Assembly (NCBI GenBank): GCA_012523465.1
Contig: JAAYIK010000028.1
Location: 62,001 to 126,000, forward strand
DNA length: 64,000 nucleotides
Source of the DNA: Lysobacteraceae bacterium
Lineage (GTDB): Bacteria; Pseudomonadota; Gammaproteobacteria; Nitrococcales; AK92
Reading direction: 5' to 3'
The position numbers and the translations under genes are program-made. The first letter of the stretch is position 1. Every line of letters begins with the position of its first letter. Positions 9,757-18,750 of the stretch are shown here, one piece after another. The notes under the pieces were generated by a model. The model worked only from the letters and a program-made list of their open reading frames with translations, was not told the DNA's origin and searched no databases.

Positions 9757-10047
9757 CGGTTCCCTCGAAATGCTCACTGCCCTGGGCCGCTTGCGCCTGG
9801 CACAATGATATACACGCCTACAGGTCTTTTACCGGATGTATTTAACATACAAGCACAAGACGCGCTACAAAGCCGCCGGCAGGCTCGCGGCGCAGCAAGC
9901 AGCGGCCATTTCCATCCCCACGAAACGGCCTCGATTTGATAACTGTCCCGCCCTGGACACGGGCCGGCTAAGGTATCCTTAGCCCCCTGCCTGGCAGGGC
10001 TTGCGGCTATTTTGGTGCATCATCCAGACCAGACTCAAGGAGCCAAC
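9757..10047. other. Divergent intergenic region between pilG and gshB
   Basis: About 290 bases that must hold the promoters for the pil-chp operon (minus) and the gshB operon (plus). The pilG side is AT-rich around 9805-9860 (TATATCATT and TTAAATACAT on the minus strand). I could not pair any of this with a well-spaced -35 box. A small inverted repeat, CCTGCCTGGCAGG, lies near 9987-9999. No open frame with a ribosome binding site is visible. Confidence 0.4.
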
Positions 10048-11001
10048 ATGGGTAGACGACTCGGCGTGATCATGGACCCTATCGCCTCCATCGCCCCGTA
10101 CAAGGACACCACCCTTGCCATGCTGCTGGAGGCGCAACGCCGCGGCTGGGAGCTGCATTACATGGAACTAGGCAGCCTTGAGGTCATTGCTGGGCGCGCC
10201 TACGGCCGCACCCGTCTGCTCAAGGTCGCCGACGACAACCGCCACTGGTACGAGCTGGGCGCCGAGCACCACCTGCCCCTGGACGATCTGGACGTGGTGC
10301 TGATGCGTAAGGATCCGCCGGTCGACTCCGAATATCTCTATGCCACCCACATCCTGAGCCTGGCGCAGGCCGCCGGCTGCCTGGTGCTGAACGACCCGCA
10401 GGGCTTGCGCGATGCCAACGAAAAGCTGTTCGCCCAGTACTTCCCACAGTGCTGCCCGCCGACCATCGTCAGCCGCGATCCGGATCACATCCGCGCCTTC
10501 GTGGCTGAGCACGGCAAGGCCGTAATCAAGCCCTTGCACGGCATGGGCGGCGCCGGGATCTTCGTGGTCGAAGATGGCGATCCCAACATGAGCGTCATCA
10601 TCGAGACCGTCACCGAGCTGGGCCGGCGCTACGCCATGGTGCAGCGCTACCTGCCTGAGATCAAAGCCGGTGACAAGCGCATCCTGGTCATCGACGGCGA
10701 ACCGGTCCCTTATGCCCTGGCCCGCATCCCGGCGGAAGGCGAGACCCGCGGCAACATCGCCGCCGGCGGCCGCGGCGAGGGGGTCGCGCTCAGCGAGCGC
10801 GACCGCTGGATCGTCGAGCAGGTCGCCCCGACCTTGGTAGCGCGCGGCCTGGTCTTCGTCGGACTCGACGTGATCGGCGACTACTTGACCGAAATCAACG
10901 TCACCAGCCCGACCTGCGTGCGGGAGCTGGATGCCATCTACGGCCTCAATATCAGCGCCCGCTTCTTCGACGCCATCGAGCGTCGGCTGAGCGCTCGCTG
11001 A
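10048..11001 (+). CDS. gshB: Glutathione synthetase
   Basis: ATP-grasp enzyme that joins gamma-glutamylcysteine and glycine in the last step of glutathione synthesis. The 317 residues match the 316 of E. coli GshB. The N-terminus LGVIMDPIASIAPYKDTTLA, the VLNDPQGLRDANEKL segment, the KPLHGMGGAGIF ATP-grasp loop and the C-terminal EINVTSPTCVRELD are family signatures. The start is ATG 10048 because AAGGAG lies 5 bases upstream. A longer frame reaching 10012 has no such site. It is divergent from pilG, as in Pseudomonas, and heads the run towards pyrC. Confidence 0.96.
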   Translation: MGRRLGVIMDPIASIAPYKDTTLAMLLEAQRRGWELHYMELGSLEVIAGRAYGRTRLLKVADDNRHWYELGAEHHLPLDDLDVVLMRKDPPVDSEYLYATHILSLAQAAGCLVLNDPQGLRDANEKLFAQYFPQCCPPTIVSRDPDHIRAFVAEHGKAVIKPLHGMGGAGIFVVEDGDPNMSVIIETVTELGRRYAMVQRYLPEIKAGDKRILVIDGEPVPYALARIPAEGETRGNIAAGGRGEGVALSERDRWIVEQVAPTLVARGLVFVGLDVIGDYLTEINVTSPTCVRELDAIYGLNISARFFDAIERRLSAR

Positions 11002-11065
11002 TGCCGGCTGTAACGCGCAGGCACCGCGCTTCCATTGGCCTCATGAACTGGCTCGAGCTGTAGAC

Positions 11066-11932
11066 ATGGCTGCGCCCGCCGTCACCCACACCGATCGCCT
11101 GTCGCTGACCCTGTTCCTGGCAGTGGTGGCCCACGCGCTGGTCATCCTCGGCGTCGGTTTCACCGGCATCGCCACCAAGCAGCCGCAGACCTCGCCCCTG
11201 ATCGAGGTCACCCTGGCGCAGCTGCCCGCTGCCGAAACGCCCGAGGACTACGACTTTCTGGCCCAGGCCGACCAGGACGGAGGCGGCGACAATCCGGAGC
11301 GGCAGCGGCCACGCGAGGCGGCGCCGGCGGCGGCCAGCACCGCTACCGGCCCGGCGTTCTCCGAGACCACGCCGCCACCGGCCGCCACGTCACCCCAATC
11401 CAGGCCGCAGGTCGCCAGCCGCGAGACGCCTGCACCGCAGTCGCGCTCCAGCAGCACGCCACCGGCACCGCAGCCCCAGCCGCCAACGGCCGCCGAGCTG
11501 ATCAGCAGCAGTCGCCAACTGGCCCAGGACATCGCCCTGGAGCGGGCCCTGGAGTCGGTGTCGGCCCGCTACCCGAGCAAGCGGCGCATCGATGCCCGCA
11601 CCAAGGCCCACGACGCCGCCGAGTACATGCGCCAGTGGGTGGAGAAGGTCGAGCGCATCGGCAACCTCAATTATCCGGAAGAAGCCCGTCGGCGCGGGCT
11701 GTCCGGTTCGCTGATCCTGGAAGCCACGCTGCGCCCGGACGGCAGCCTGGTGAGCGTGCGGATCCTGGACTCCTCCCGCCACCCTGTCCTCGACCAGGCC
11801 GCCATGCGTATCGTCCACATCGCCGCACCCTTCGCGCCGGTGCCGCCTTCCGTCCTGGCCGGCAACGATCTGCTGGTCATCACCCGTACCTGGGAGTTCA
11901 TCCACGACAAGGGCTTGACCACGCAGGACTGA
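11066..11932 (+). CDS. tonB: TonB-family energy transducer
   Basis: Couples the proton motive force at the inner membrane to outer membrane receptors. The 288 residues have one N-terminal membrane helix (about residues 14-34), a periplasmic Pro/Ala/Gln-rich spacer (about 90-145), a helix and a C-terminal TonB domain from about 190: NYPEEARRRGLSGSLILEAT, then VRILDSSRHPVLDQAAM and a final WEFIHDKG. The gshB-tonB-yqgE order is the Pseudomonas tonB1 arrangement. No exbB or exbD is present in the window. BtuB at 26939-28750 is a possible client, which is inference only. Confidence 0.9.
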   Translation: MAAPAVTHTDRLSLTLFLAVVAHALVILGVGFTGIATKQPQTSPLIEVTLAQLPAAETPEDYDFLAQADQDGGGDNPERQRPREAAPAAASTATGPAFSETTPPPAATSPQSRPQVASRETPAPQSRSSSTPPAPQPQPPTAAELISSSRQLAQDIALERALESVSARYPSKRRIDARTKAHDAAEYMRQWVEKVERIGNLNYPEEARRRGLSGSLILEATLRPDGSLVSVRILDSSRHPVLDQAAMRIVHIAAPFAPVPPSVLAGNDLLVITRTWEFIHDKGLTTQD

Positions 11933-11999
11933 GAACGCCTCCGGCCCTGGCCGAGGCGGCCGGCGGCGCTTGTGACCGACCACCGGCCTGCCCGATACT

Positions 12000-12566
12000 A
12001 TGGGCATGCAAGCTGCCAATCTGACCAACCATTTCCTCATTGCCATGCCGTCGTTGGCAGCCCCCAACTTTTTCCGCACCGTGACCTTCGTGTGCGAGCA
12101 CAACGCCAACGGCGCGCTGGGCATCGTCATCAACCGCCAGACCGACATTCGGCTCGGGGACTTGCTCAAGCATTTGAAAATCGGTGACGCGCCCGAGTCG
12201 GTCGCGGCCAGGCCCGTTTATTTCGGCGGCCCAGTCGCGCCGCAACGCGGCTTCGTGCTGCACCGGGCGGAAGGCGAATGGGAGGCCTCACTCAAGATCG
12301 GCGACGAACTGGCGCTGACCTCATCCAGGGACATTCTGGCCGCCATCGCCCGCTCGGCTGGCCCCAAAGATTACCTGGTGGTGCTGGGCTATGCCGGCTG
12401 GGGCCCCGGGCAGCTGGAACAGGAGCTGGCGGAAAACGCCTGGCTGAGCGGCCCGGCCAGCAGCGAAATCCTGTTCGAGATGCCGGTGGAACGTCGCTGG
12501 CAAGCCGCGGCGGCCTTGCTGGGCGTGGATCTGGCGCTGATCTCGTCGGTCGCGGGGAGGGCTTAG
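12000..12566 (+). CDS. yqgE: YqgE/AlgH family protein
   Basis: Conserved protein of 188 residues with no settled biochemical role. AlgH in Pseudomonas was linked to alginate regulation. Signatures are NHFLIAMPSLAAPNFFRTV, FVCEHNANGALGIVINR, YFGGPVAPQRGFVLHR and LGYAGWGPGQLEQEL. An ATG at 12006 two codons downstream is also possible and gives the more usual length. The stop codon overlaps the ruvX start by one base, so the two are translationally coupled, as in most gammaproteobacteria. Confidence 0.93.
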   Translation: MGMQAANLTNHFLIAMPSLAAPNFFRTVTFVCEHNANGALGIVINRQTDIRLGDLLKHLKIGDAPESVAARPVYFGGPVAPQRGFVLHRAEGEWEASLKIGDELALTSSRDILAAIARSAGPKDYLVVLGYAGWGPGQLEQELAENAWLSGPASSEILFEMPVERRWQAAAALLGVDLALISSVAGRA

Positions 12567-13000
12567 TGGGCTCCGGCACCCATCTCGGCTTCGACTTCGG
12601 CCTGCGCCGAATCGGCGTCGCCGTCGGCGAAGCCATGCTCGGCAGCGCCCGTCCCCTGCTGACGCTGCCGGCCCGCGCCGGCCAGCCAGACTGGCAGCGC
12701 CTGCAGGCACTGCTGCGGGAATGGCAGCCGGTCGCGCTGGTAGTCGGCATCCCGCGCCATGCCGATGGCAGCGACAGCACCATGACCGCTCCCGCCCAGG
12801 ATTTCGCACGCAGCCTGCAGGCACGCTTCGACCTACCGGTCCACCTGGTGGATGAGCGTCTCTCCTCCCATGCTGCCGAGCGGGAGCTGGCCGAGCGCGG
12901 CCGCGGCGGCGCGCGGCTGGCGCGCCGACCCGACGTCGTCGACAGCCTGGCTGCCGCCATCATTCTGGAAACCTGGTTCGCGGAGCGGCCCCATGACTGA
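12566..13000 (+). CDS. ruvX: RuvX/YqgF, RNase H-fold Holliday junction resolvase-like protein
   Basis: RNase H-like nuclease of 144 residues. In other bacteria it is implicated in 16S rRNA 5' end maturation and called a putative Holliday junction resolvase. LGFDFGLRRIGVAVGE holds the first catalytic Asp, VVGIPRHADGS follows, and VHLVDERLSSHAAERELAE carries the DERxS motif. The true start is the GTG at 12566: it overlaps the yqgE stop by one base and GGGGAGG lies 5 bases upstream. The longer frame to 12278 is an artefact of high GC. It overlaps pyrR by 8 bases. Confidence 0.95.
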   Translation: MGSGTHLGFDFGLRRIGVAVGEAMLGSARPLLTLPARAGQPDWQRLQALLREWQPVALVVGIPRHADGSDSTMTAPAQDFARSLQARFDLPVHLVDERLSSHAAERELAERGRGGARLARRPDVVDSLAAAIILETWFAERPHD

Positions 13001-13502
13001 GCTTGCAAACGTGGACACCTTGATCGAGAGATTGGCGCAGCAGCTGCCGCCGCTGATTCGTCAGCGCCGCATGGAGCGGCCTGTCATGATCGGCATTCAC
13101 ACCGGCGGCGCCTGGATCGCCGAGCGGCTGCACGAGATGCTGCAAATCGAAGAGCCGCTGGGAACCCTGGACATCTCGTTCTATCGCGACGATTTCAGCC
13201 GCATCGGCATGAACCCGCAGGTGCGGCCGTCACGCCTGCCGTTCGACGTCGAGGACCGCCACGTGATCCTGATCGACGATGTCATCTATACCGGCCGCAC
13301 CGTGCGGGCGGCGCTGAACGAGATCTTCGACTGGGGCCGCCCGGCCAGCGTGCTGCTGGCGGTGCTGGTCGACCGCGGCGGCCGCGAGCTACCGATCGCT
13401 CCCGACGCCGTCGGCCAGAAACTCGAGCTGCCCCCCGACCAGCACGTCAAGCTACAGGGGCCGAACTCGCTCAGCATAGCCATACAACAGACGCTAGTAT
13501 GA
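12993..13502 (+). CDS. pyrR: PyrR, pyrimidine operon regulator / uracil phosphoribosyltransferase family
   Basis: PRPP-binding type I phosphoribosyltransferase fold of 169 residues. [18 protein letters not shown] forms the substrate loop and [17 protein letters not shown] is the PRPP motif. In Bacillus PyrR is an RNA-binding attenuator with UPRTase activity. In Pseudomonas-like operons it sits before pyrB and its mechanism is less clear. I see no PyrR-type anti-antiterminator hairpin before it, as the gene starts inside ruvX. It starts at ATG 12993 and ends in an ATGA overlap with pyrB. Confidence 0.95.
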   Translation: MTELANVDTLIERLAQQLPPLIRQRRMERPVMIGIHTGGAWIAERLHEMLQIEEPLGTLDISFYRDDFSRIGMNPQVRPSRLPFDVEDRHVILIDDVIYTGRTVRAALNEIFDWGRPASVLLAVLVDRGGRELPIAPDAVGQKLELPPDQHVKLQGPNSLSIAIQQTLV

Positions 13503-14458
13503 ACCTACAGCTGGATTCCAACGGCCGCCTACGCCACTTTCTCACCATCGAAGGCTTGCCGCGGGAACTGTTAACGCAGATCCTGGATACGGCGGAGTCC
13601 TTCTCCAGCGTCATCGGCAAGCCGGTGAAAAAAGTGCCACTGCTGCGCGGTCGCACCGTGGTCAACCTGTTCTTCGAGGCCAGCACCCGCACCCGCACCA
13701 CCTTCGAGCTGGCCGCCAAGCGGCTGTCGGCCGACGTGCTCAACCTGGACATCGGCACCTCGTCGACGGTCAAAGGCGAAACCCTGCTCGACACCCTGGC
13801 CAACCTGGAGGCCATGCAATGCGACATGTTCGTGGTGCGGCATCGCGACTCCGGCGCGGCGCATTTCATCGCCCGCCACGTGGGCCCCGGAGTGAGCGTG
13901 ATCAACGCCGGCGACGGCCGCCATGCCCACCCGACCCAGGCCATGCTCGATATGTTCACCATCCGGCAGAAGAAAGGCGATTTCGCGCCTCTCACGGTGG
14001 CTATCGTCGGCGACATCATGCACTCCCGCGTGGCTCGCTCGGAGATCCACGCCCTTAACACCCTGGGCGCCGGCGAGGTGCGGGTCATCGCCCCGCGCAC
14101 CCTGCTACCGCCGGACATTGAGGACCTGGGCGTACGCGTGTTTTACAAGATGGAACAGGGACTCAAGGACGTCGACGTGATTTGCATGCTGCGGCTGCAG
14201 CGTGAACGCATGGAGGGGGCGGCCCTGCCCAGCGAAGCGGAGTTCTACCGCCAGTACGGCCTCAACCAGCAGCGGCTCGCCCTGGCCAAGCCTAACGCCA
14301 TCGTCATGCATCCCGGCCCAATCAACCGCGGCGTCGAGATCGAATCCAGCGTCGCCGATGGCCCGCGCTCGGTGATCCTGCCACAGGTCACTAACGGCAT
14401 CGCGGTGCGCATGGCGGTGATGGCCATGGCAATGGGGGCAGTGGGGGAACCGGCATGA
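13499..14458 (+). CDS. pyrB: Aspartate carbamoyltransferase catalytic chain
   Basis: Makes carbamoyl aspartate from carbamoyl phosphate and aspartate, the committed step of pyrimidine synthesis. The 319 residues carry the carbamoyl phosphate loop [10 protein letters not shown] (Ser62-Thr65), [29 protein letters not shown] and [12 protein letters not shown]. It overlaps pyrR and pyrC' by four bases at each end (ATGA). In this class the trimer is usually complexed with a dihydroorotase-like subunit and not with PyrI, and the neighbour gene fits that. No pyrI is present. Confidence 0.97.
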   Translation: MNLQLDSNGRLRHFLTIEGLPRELLTQILDTAESFSSVIGKPVKKVPLLRGRTVVNLFFEASTRTRTTFELAAKRLSADVLNLDIGTSSTVKGETLLDTLANLEAMQCDMFVVRHRDSGAAHFIARHVGPGVSVINAGDGRHAHPTQAMLDMFTIRQKKGDFAPLTVAIVGDIMHSRVARSEIHALNTLGAGEVRVIAPRTLLPPDIEDLGVRVFYKMEQGLKDVDVICMLRLQRERMEGAALPSEAEFYRQYGLNQQRLALAKPNAIVMHPGPINRGVEIESSVADGPRSVILPQVTNGIAVRMAVMAMAMGAVGEPA

Positions 14459-15732
14459 GCAGCATGGTGATACGCAATGGCCGCGTCCTCGACCCGGCCA
14501 GCGGCTTCGACGCCGTCACCGACCTTTATATCCAGGACGGCCGCATCAGCGCCATCGGCGAGCCGCCAGCCGGCTTCGCCGCCGCTACCGAGATTGACGC
14601 CAGCGGACTGATCGTCTGTCCCGGCCTAATCGATCTCGCGGCGCGGTTGCGCGAGCCGGGTGCAACCCACAAGGCCGACATCGCCAGCGAAACCCGCGCC
14701 GCGGCCGCCGGCGGCATCACCACCTTGTGCTGTCCGCCCGACACCCAGCCGATCATCGACACCCCGGCCGTGGTCGAGTACATCCGCCACCGGGCTGAGC
14801 CCTCGGGCATCCGCGTCATGCCACTGGGCGCGCTCACGCAAGGCCTGCAAGGCCAGCTGCTGAGCGCCATGGCCTCGCTGCAGGCCGCCGGCTGCGTGGC
14901 CGTCAGCGACGGCGGGCGCCCGGTCAGCAACAGCCGGGTCCTGCGCCAGGCGCTGGACTACGCCCGCACCTTTGACCTGCCGGTGCTGCTGACTCCGCGC
15001 GATCCCGGACTGAGCGAAGGCGGACTCATGCACGAAGGCCGCGTCGCCACCCGCATGGGTATTGCCGGCATCCCGCAGGCGGCAGAGACCGCTGCCCTGG
15101 GACGGGATCTGGCACTGGTGGAGCAGACCGGCGCCAGGGTGCACTTCGGGCGCCTGTCCACCGGCCGCGGCGCTGAGCTGATTCGCCGCGCCCGCCGCGA
15201 CGGTCTGCCAGTTAGCGCCGACGTAGCCATCCACCAGCTGTTCTTCACTGAGCTGGATTTGTGGGGCTTCGAGTCCATGTACCGGGTCGAGCCGCCATTC
15301 CGCACGGCAGAGGATCGGGACAGCCTGCGGCGCGCTGTCGCCGACGGCACCCTGCTGCTCTGTTCCGATCACCAGCCGCATCAGCCCGACGCCAAGCAAG
15401 CCCCGCTGGCCAGCGCCGACCCCGGCCTGTCGGGCCTGGACACCCTGCTGGCGCTGGTGCTGCGCCTGGTCGAGGAAGGCGTGCTGCCGCTGCGCGACGC
15501 GCTGGCCCGGGTCACGGTAGCCCCGGCCCGGGTCCTCGGGCTGGACAGCGGCGTCATCGCCGTGGGCCGCCCGGCCGATCTGTGCCTGTTCGATCCGGAC
15601 GCCGTCTGGCAGCTGCGGGAGGATGCCATGCTCAGCCGCGGCAAGAACTCGCCTTTCATCGGCTGGGAATTCACCGGCCAGACGCGCTATACCGTGGTGG
15701 GCGGACGGCTGGTTTACAGCCATGCCGGCTGA
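14455..15732 (+). CDS. pyrC': PyrC'/PyrX, dihydroorotase-like structural partner of PyrB, probably inactive
   Basis: Amidohydrolase-fold protein of 425 residues, translationally coupled to pyrB. Active dihydroorotases carry an HxH zinc motif after the PGxID segment. Here the segment reads [14 protein letters not shown], so both histidines are gone. The usual HLST histidine region reads [11 protein letters not shown], and the HH pair reads AIHQLFF. The late DHxPH motif survives (SDHQPH). This is the pattern of the non-catalytic pyrC' of Pseudomonas, which is needed to assemble active ATCase. A functional dihydroorotase would have to be encoded elsewhere. It overlaps the next gene by 11 bases. 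Confidence 0.92.
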   Translation: MSSMVIRNGRVLDPASGFDAVTDLYIQDGRISAIGEPPAGFAAATEIDASGLIVCPGLIDLAARLREPGATHKADIASETRAAAAGGITTLCCPPDTQPIIDTPAVVEYIRHRAEPSGIRVMPLGALTQGLQGQLLSAMASLQAAGCVAVSDGGRPVSNSRVLRQALDYARTFDLPVLLTPRDPGLSEGGLMHEGRVATRMGIAGIPQAAETAALGRDLALVEQTGARVHFGRLSTGRGAELIRRARRDGLPVSADVAIHQLFFTELDLWGFESMYRVEPPFRTAEDRDSLRRAVADGTLLLCSDHQPHQPDAKQAPLASADPGLSGLDTLLALVLRLVEEGVLPLRDALARVTVAPARVLGLDSGVIAVGRPADLCLFDPDAVWQLREDAMLSRGKNSPFIGWEFTGQTRYTVVGGRLVYSHAG

Positions 15733-16417
15733 GTCGGTCCGGCAGGCCCGCCTGCTCGGCGGCACACCCGTCACCGGCGGCTGGCAATTGTTGCGGCTGC
15801 ACCTGCCCGAGCTGCAGGGCCGCCTGCGCCTGGGCCAACGGCTGCGGATTACGACCGCGACCGGCTCGCTCGAGGCCTACGTGTATTACCTGGCGGCGGA
15901 CTGGTTCGCGCTGCTGGCCCCGCCCGGGGCGGGGCTGCAGCAGGAGCTTGCGGGCCTGGCCGAGATCGCCGTGACCAGCCCTCTGACAAGCGGCTGGCGG
16001 ACGCTGCGCAGCGAGGAGCCGGCGGTAGTGCTGGCGGCCGGACCGGCCATGGCAGCCGCGCTGGCCCTGGCCAGGCAGCTGCAGCCGCCGCCGCGCCTGG
16101 TATTGCTGGACAGCGCCGGGCTGGTGCCGCCGTTCCGGCTCCAGCCTTCGCTGTTCATGGTCAATGGCTTGCCGTCGGACGTCATTGCCGCGCCGACGCC
16201 GCTGGAGCAGGCCGGCATCCCTGCCCGGCTGGCCGACCCGAGCGGCCGCCCCGGCTGCTTCGAGGGCGGGCTGGCGGAGCTGTTCCGACTCTGGCATGCC
16301 AGCCATCCCAGCTCCAGCCTGGAGGTATTCACTTGCCTGCCGCCCCAGGCCACGGCCACGCTGCGTCGCATCCCGGGGCTGCACCTCCACGACGCCGACG
16401 ACCCGCCGGCCCCCTAG
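15722..16417 (+). CDS. Degenerate PyrK-like (ferredoxin reductase-fold) protein, function unknown
   Basis: Predicted protein of 231 residues starting at ATG 15722, inside the end of pyrC', so it is co-translated with the pyrimidine genes. The N-terminal 85 residues (ARLLGGTPVTGGWQLLRL, then LRLGQRLRITT) resemble the flavin-binding barrel of PyrK-type electron transfer subunits. AVVLAAGPAMAAALALARQL resembles the nucleotide-binding GGGxGxxPLLxLA segment, and TCLPPQATATLRRI resembles the CGPxPMLxAV segment. The C-terminal cysteine cluster that binds [2Fe-2S] in PyrK is absent. Family assignment is by eye only. It ends head-on against pilU with a 4-base overlap. Confidence 0.7.
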   Translation: MPAESVRQARLLGGTPVTGGWQLLRLHLPELQGRLRLGQRLRITTATGSLEAYVYYLAADWFALLAPPGAGLQQELAGLAEIAVTSPLTSGWRTLRSEEPAVVLAAGPAMAAALALARQLQPPPRLVLLDSAGLVPPFRLQPSLFMVNGLPSDVIAAPTPLEQAGIPARLADPSGRPGCFEGGLAELFRLWHASHPSSSLEVFTCLPPQATATLRRIPGLHLHDADDPPAP

Positions 16418-17559
16418 ATCCGGCGCGGGTTGCGCGGAAGACCGTCGTCCACCAGCTCCAGCCCTTCGGTGGCGCTTTCCAGCCGCTCCAGGTTGTCGTC
16501 GGCGTTGAGCTTGGCCATGAGGCGAACCTCATTGGCCGAGTCGGCGTAGCGCAGCGCATCCTCGTAGGTGATCTGACCGCTCTTGTACAGCTCGTACAGG
16601 TGCTGGTCGAAGGTCTGCATGCCGTGCTCGCGCGAGCGCTTCATGATTTCCTTCAACTCGTGGACGGCGCCCTCGCGGATCTTCTCCTGCACCAGCGGAG
16701 TGGCGATCAGGATCTCCACGGCCGGCACCCGGCCGCGCCCGTCCGGCGTGGGGATCAGCTGCTGGGCAATCACCGCCTTGAGGTTGAGCGAGAGGTCCAT
16801 GAACAACTGATTGTGCCGCTCCGCCGGGAAGAAGTTGATGATGCGGTCCATGGCCTGGTTGGCGTTGTTGGCATGCAGCGTGGCCAGGCACAGGTGGCCG
16901 GTCTCGGCGAAGGCGATGGCGTAGTCCATGGTCTCGCGGGTGCGGATCTCGCCGATCAGGATCACGTCCGGCGCCTGACGCAGGGTGTTCTTGAGCGCCA
17001 CCTCGAAAGATTCGGTGTCGATGCCGACTTCCCGCTGGGTGACGATGCAACCGGCGTGCTGGTGGATGAACTCGATGGGGTCCTCGATGGTGATGATGTG
17101 GCCGCTGCTGTTGTGGTTGCGGTAGCCGATCATGGCTGCCAGCGAGGTCGACTTACCGGTGCCGGTGGCGCCGACAAAGATGATCAGGCCCCGCTTGGTC
17201 ATCGCCAGGTCCTTGATGATGGGCGGCAGCTTCAGCTCCTCGATGGTGGGGATACGGGTCTCGATCCGCCGCAGCACCATGCCGGCGTGGTTGCGCTGAT
17301 AGAAGGCGCTGACACGGAAGCGGCCGATGCCGGAGGCGCTGATAGCGAAGTTGCACTCGCGGGTACGCTCGAATTCCTCCCGCTGAGCAGGGGTCATGAC
17401 CGACAGCACGACCTGGCGCGCCTGCTCCGGCGTCAGCTTGGTCTTGGTGACCGGCATCACGCGGCCCGCGATCTTCATCGACGGCGGCATGCCCGCCGTG
17501 ATGAACAAATCGGAGGCCTTCTTCTCCACCATCAATTGCAAGAGAGCGTTGAAGTCCAT
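16414..17559 (-). CDS. pilU: PilU, PilT-dependent pilus retraction ATPase
   Basis: Hexameric secretion ATPase of 381 residues, acting with PilT in pilus retraction. Walker A is GATGTGKST, followed by ITIEDPIEFIH (Asp box), VILIGEIRTRETM (Walker B) and LATLHANNANQAMDRI (His box). The longer C-terminal tail after EVRLMAKLNADD separates PilU from PilT. It lies 39 bases after pilT on the same strand. The ATG at 17559 begins the expected MDFNALLQLMVEKKASDLF. Confidence 0.96.
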   Translation of the reverse strand: MDFNALLQLMVEKKASDLFITAGMPPSMKIAGRVMPVTKTKLTPEQARQVVLSVMTPAQREEFERTRECNFAISASGIGRFRVSAFYQRNHAGMVLRRIETRIPTIEELKLPPIIKDLAMTKRGLIIFVGATGTGKSTSLAAMIGYRNHNSSGHIITIEDPIEFIHQHAGCIVTQREVGIDTESFEVALKNTLRQAPDVILIGEIRTRETMDYAIAFAETGHLCLATLHANNANQAMDRIINFFPAERHNQLFMDLSLNLKAVIAQQLIPTPDGRGRVPAVEILIATPLVQEKIREGAVHELKEIMKRSREHGMQTFDQHLYELYKSGQITYEDALRYADSANEVRLMAKLNADDNLERLESATEGLELVDDGLPRNPRRI

Positions 17560-17598
17560 GGTCTCTCTCCCGGTTTATCCCGCCCGGCACGCAGCGGC

Positions 17599-18636
17599 TC
17601 AGGCGAACAAATCCCTGTTGACGGCCCGCTTCATGGCTTCCTGCTTGCTGACCAGCCCCTGCCGGACCAGATTCTGCAGGCACTGGTCCAAGGTCTGCAT
17701 GCCGTACTGCTGTCCGGTCTGAATGACCGAGTACATCTGCGCCACCTTGTCCTCGCGGATCAGGTTGCGGATGGCGGGCGTGCCGATCATGATCTCGTGG
17801 GCCGCGATCCGGCCGCCGCCGATCTTCTTGAGCAGCGTCTGCGAGATCACCGCCCGCAGCGACTCCGACAACATCGAGCGGACCATGGACTTCTCCGCGG
17901 CCGGGAACACGTCGATGATGCGGTCGATGGTCTTGGCTGCCGAGGTGGTGTGCAGGGTGCCGAATACCAGGTGGCCGGTTTCCGCCGCCGTCAGCGCCAG
18001 CCGGATAGTCTCCAGGTCGCGCATCTCGCCGACCAGGATCACGTCCGGGTCCTCGCGCAGGGCCGAACGCAGAGCCTCGGCGAAGCCCAGCGTATCGCGA
18101 TGCACCTCGCGCTGGTTGATCAGGCACTTCTTTGGCTCGTGGACGAATTCGATGGGATCCTCGATGGTGAGGATATGCTCGTAGTAGTTCTCGTTCTTGT
18201 AGTCGATCATGGCCGCCAGCGTGGTCGACTTGCCGGAGCCGGTCGGCCCCGTCACCAGCACCAGCCCGCGCGGGTTGTCGGCGATCTCCTTGAACACCGC
18301 CGGCGCCTTCAGGTCGTCCAGCGACAACACCGTCGAGGGAATGGTCCGGAACACCGCCGCCGCGCCGCGGTTCTGATTGAACGCGTTGACACGGAAGCGC
18401 GCAAGGCCGGGGATTTCGAACGAGAAGTCGGTCTCAAGGAACTCTTCATAGTCCTTGCGCTGCTTGTCGTTCATGATGTCGTAGACGAGACTATGCACCT
18501 GCTTGTGGTCCAGCGGCGGCAGGTTGATGCGGCGCACGTCGCCATCGACTCGGATCATGGGCGGCAAGCCAGCGGATAGATGCAGATCGGACGCGTTGTT
18601 CTTGACGCTGAAAGCCAACAGATCGGCAATATCCAT
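17599..18636 (-). CDS. pilT: PilT, type IV pilus retraction ATPase
   Basis: Retraction motor of 345 residues. MDIADLLAFSVKNNASDLHL starts at ATG 18636, with AGGGGGAG just upstream; the longer frame to 18714 lacks support. Walker A GPTGSGKST, LTIEDPIEFVH, VILVGEMRDLETI and GTLHTTSAAKTIDRIID are all intact, as is the AIRNLIRE motif near the C-terminus that is needed for retraction. pilT-pilU are divergent from yggS, the standard gammaproteobacterial arrangement. Confidence 0.97.
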   Translation of the reverse strand: MDIADLLAFSVKNNASDLHLSAGLPPMIRVDGDVRRINLPPLDHKQVHSLVYDIMNDKQRKDYEEFLETDFSFEIPGLARFRVNAFNQNRGAAAVFRTIPSTVLSLDDLKAPAVFKEIADNPRGLVLVTGPTGSGKSTTLAAMIDYKNENYYEHILTIEDPIEFVHEPKKCLINQREVHRDTLGFAEALRSALREDPDVILVGEMRDLETIRLALTAAETGHLVFGTLHTTSAAKTIDRIIDVFPAAEKSMVRSMLSESLRAVISQTLLKKIGGGRIAAHEIMIGTPAIRNLIREDKVAQMYSVIQTGQQYGMQTLDQCLQNLVRQGLVSKQEAMKRAVNRDLFA

Positions 18637-18750
18637 GAACTCCCCCTGAGCCAGGCGTATAACTATTGTCTTTCGGTCCCTCGCGCCCCGGCCGGCAACA
18701 TGGACCGACAGCAAATGCAGATCAGCATCGACAACGTACAGCGAACCCTA

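Noticed and set aside
12852-12992. Upstream extension of pyrR by 47 codons
   Set aside because: It lies within ruvX in another frame, and ATG 12993 gives the normal PyrR N-terminus and length.
16333-18579. Plus-strand open frame of 748 codons
   Set aside because: Antisense to pilU and pilT, both intact with all ATPase motifs. No sign of selection for the plus frame.
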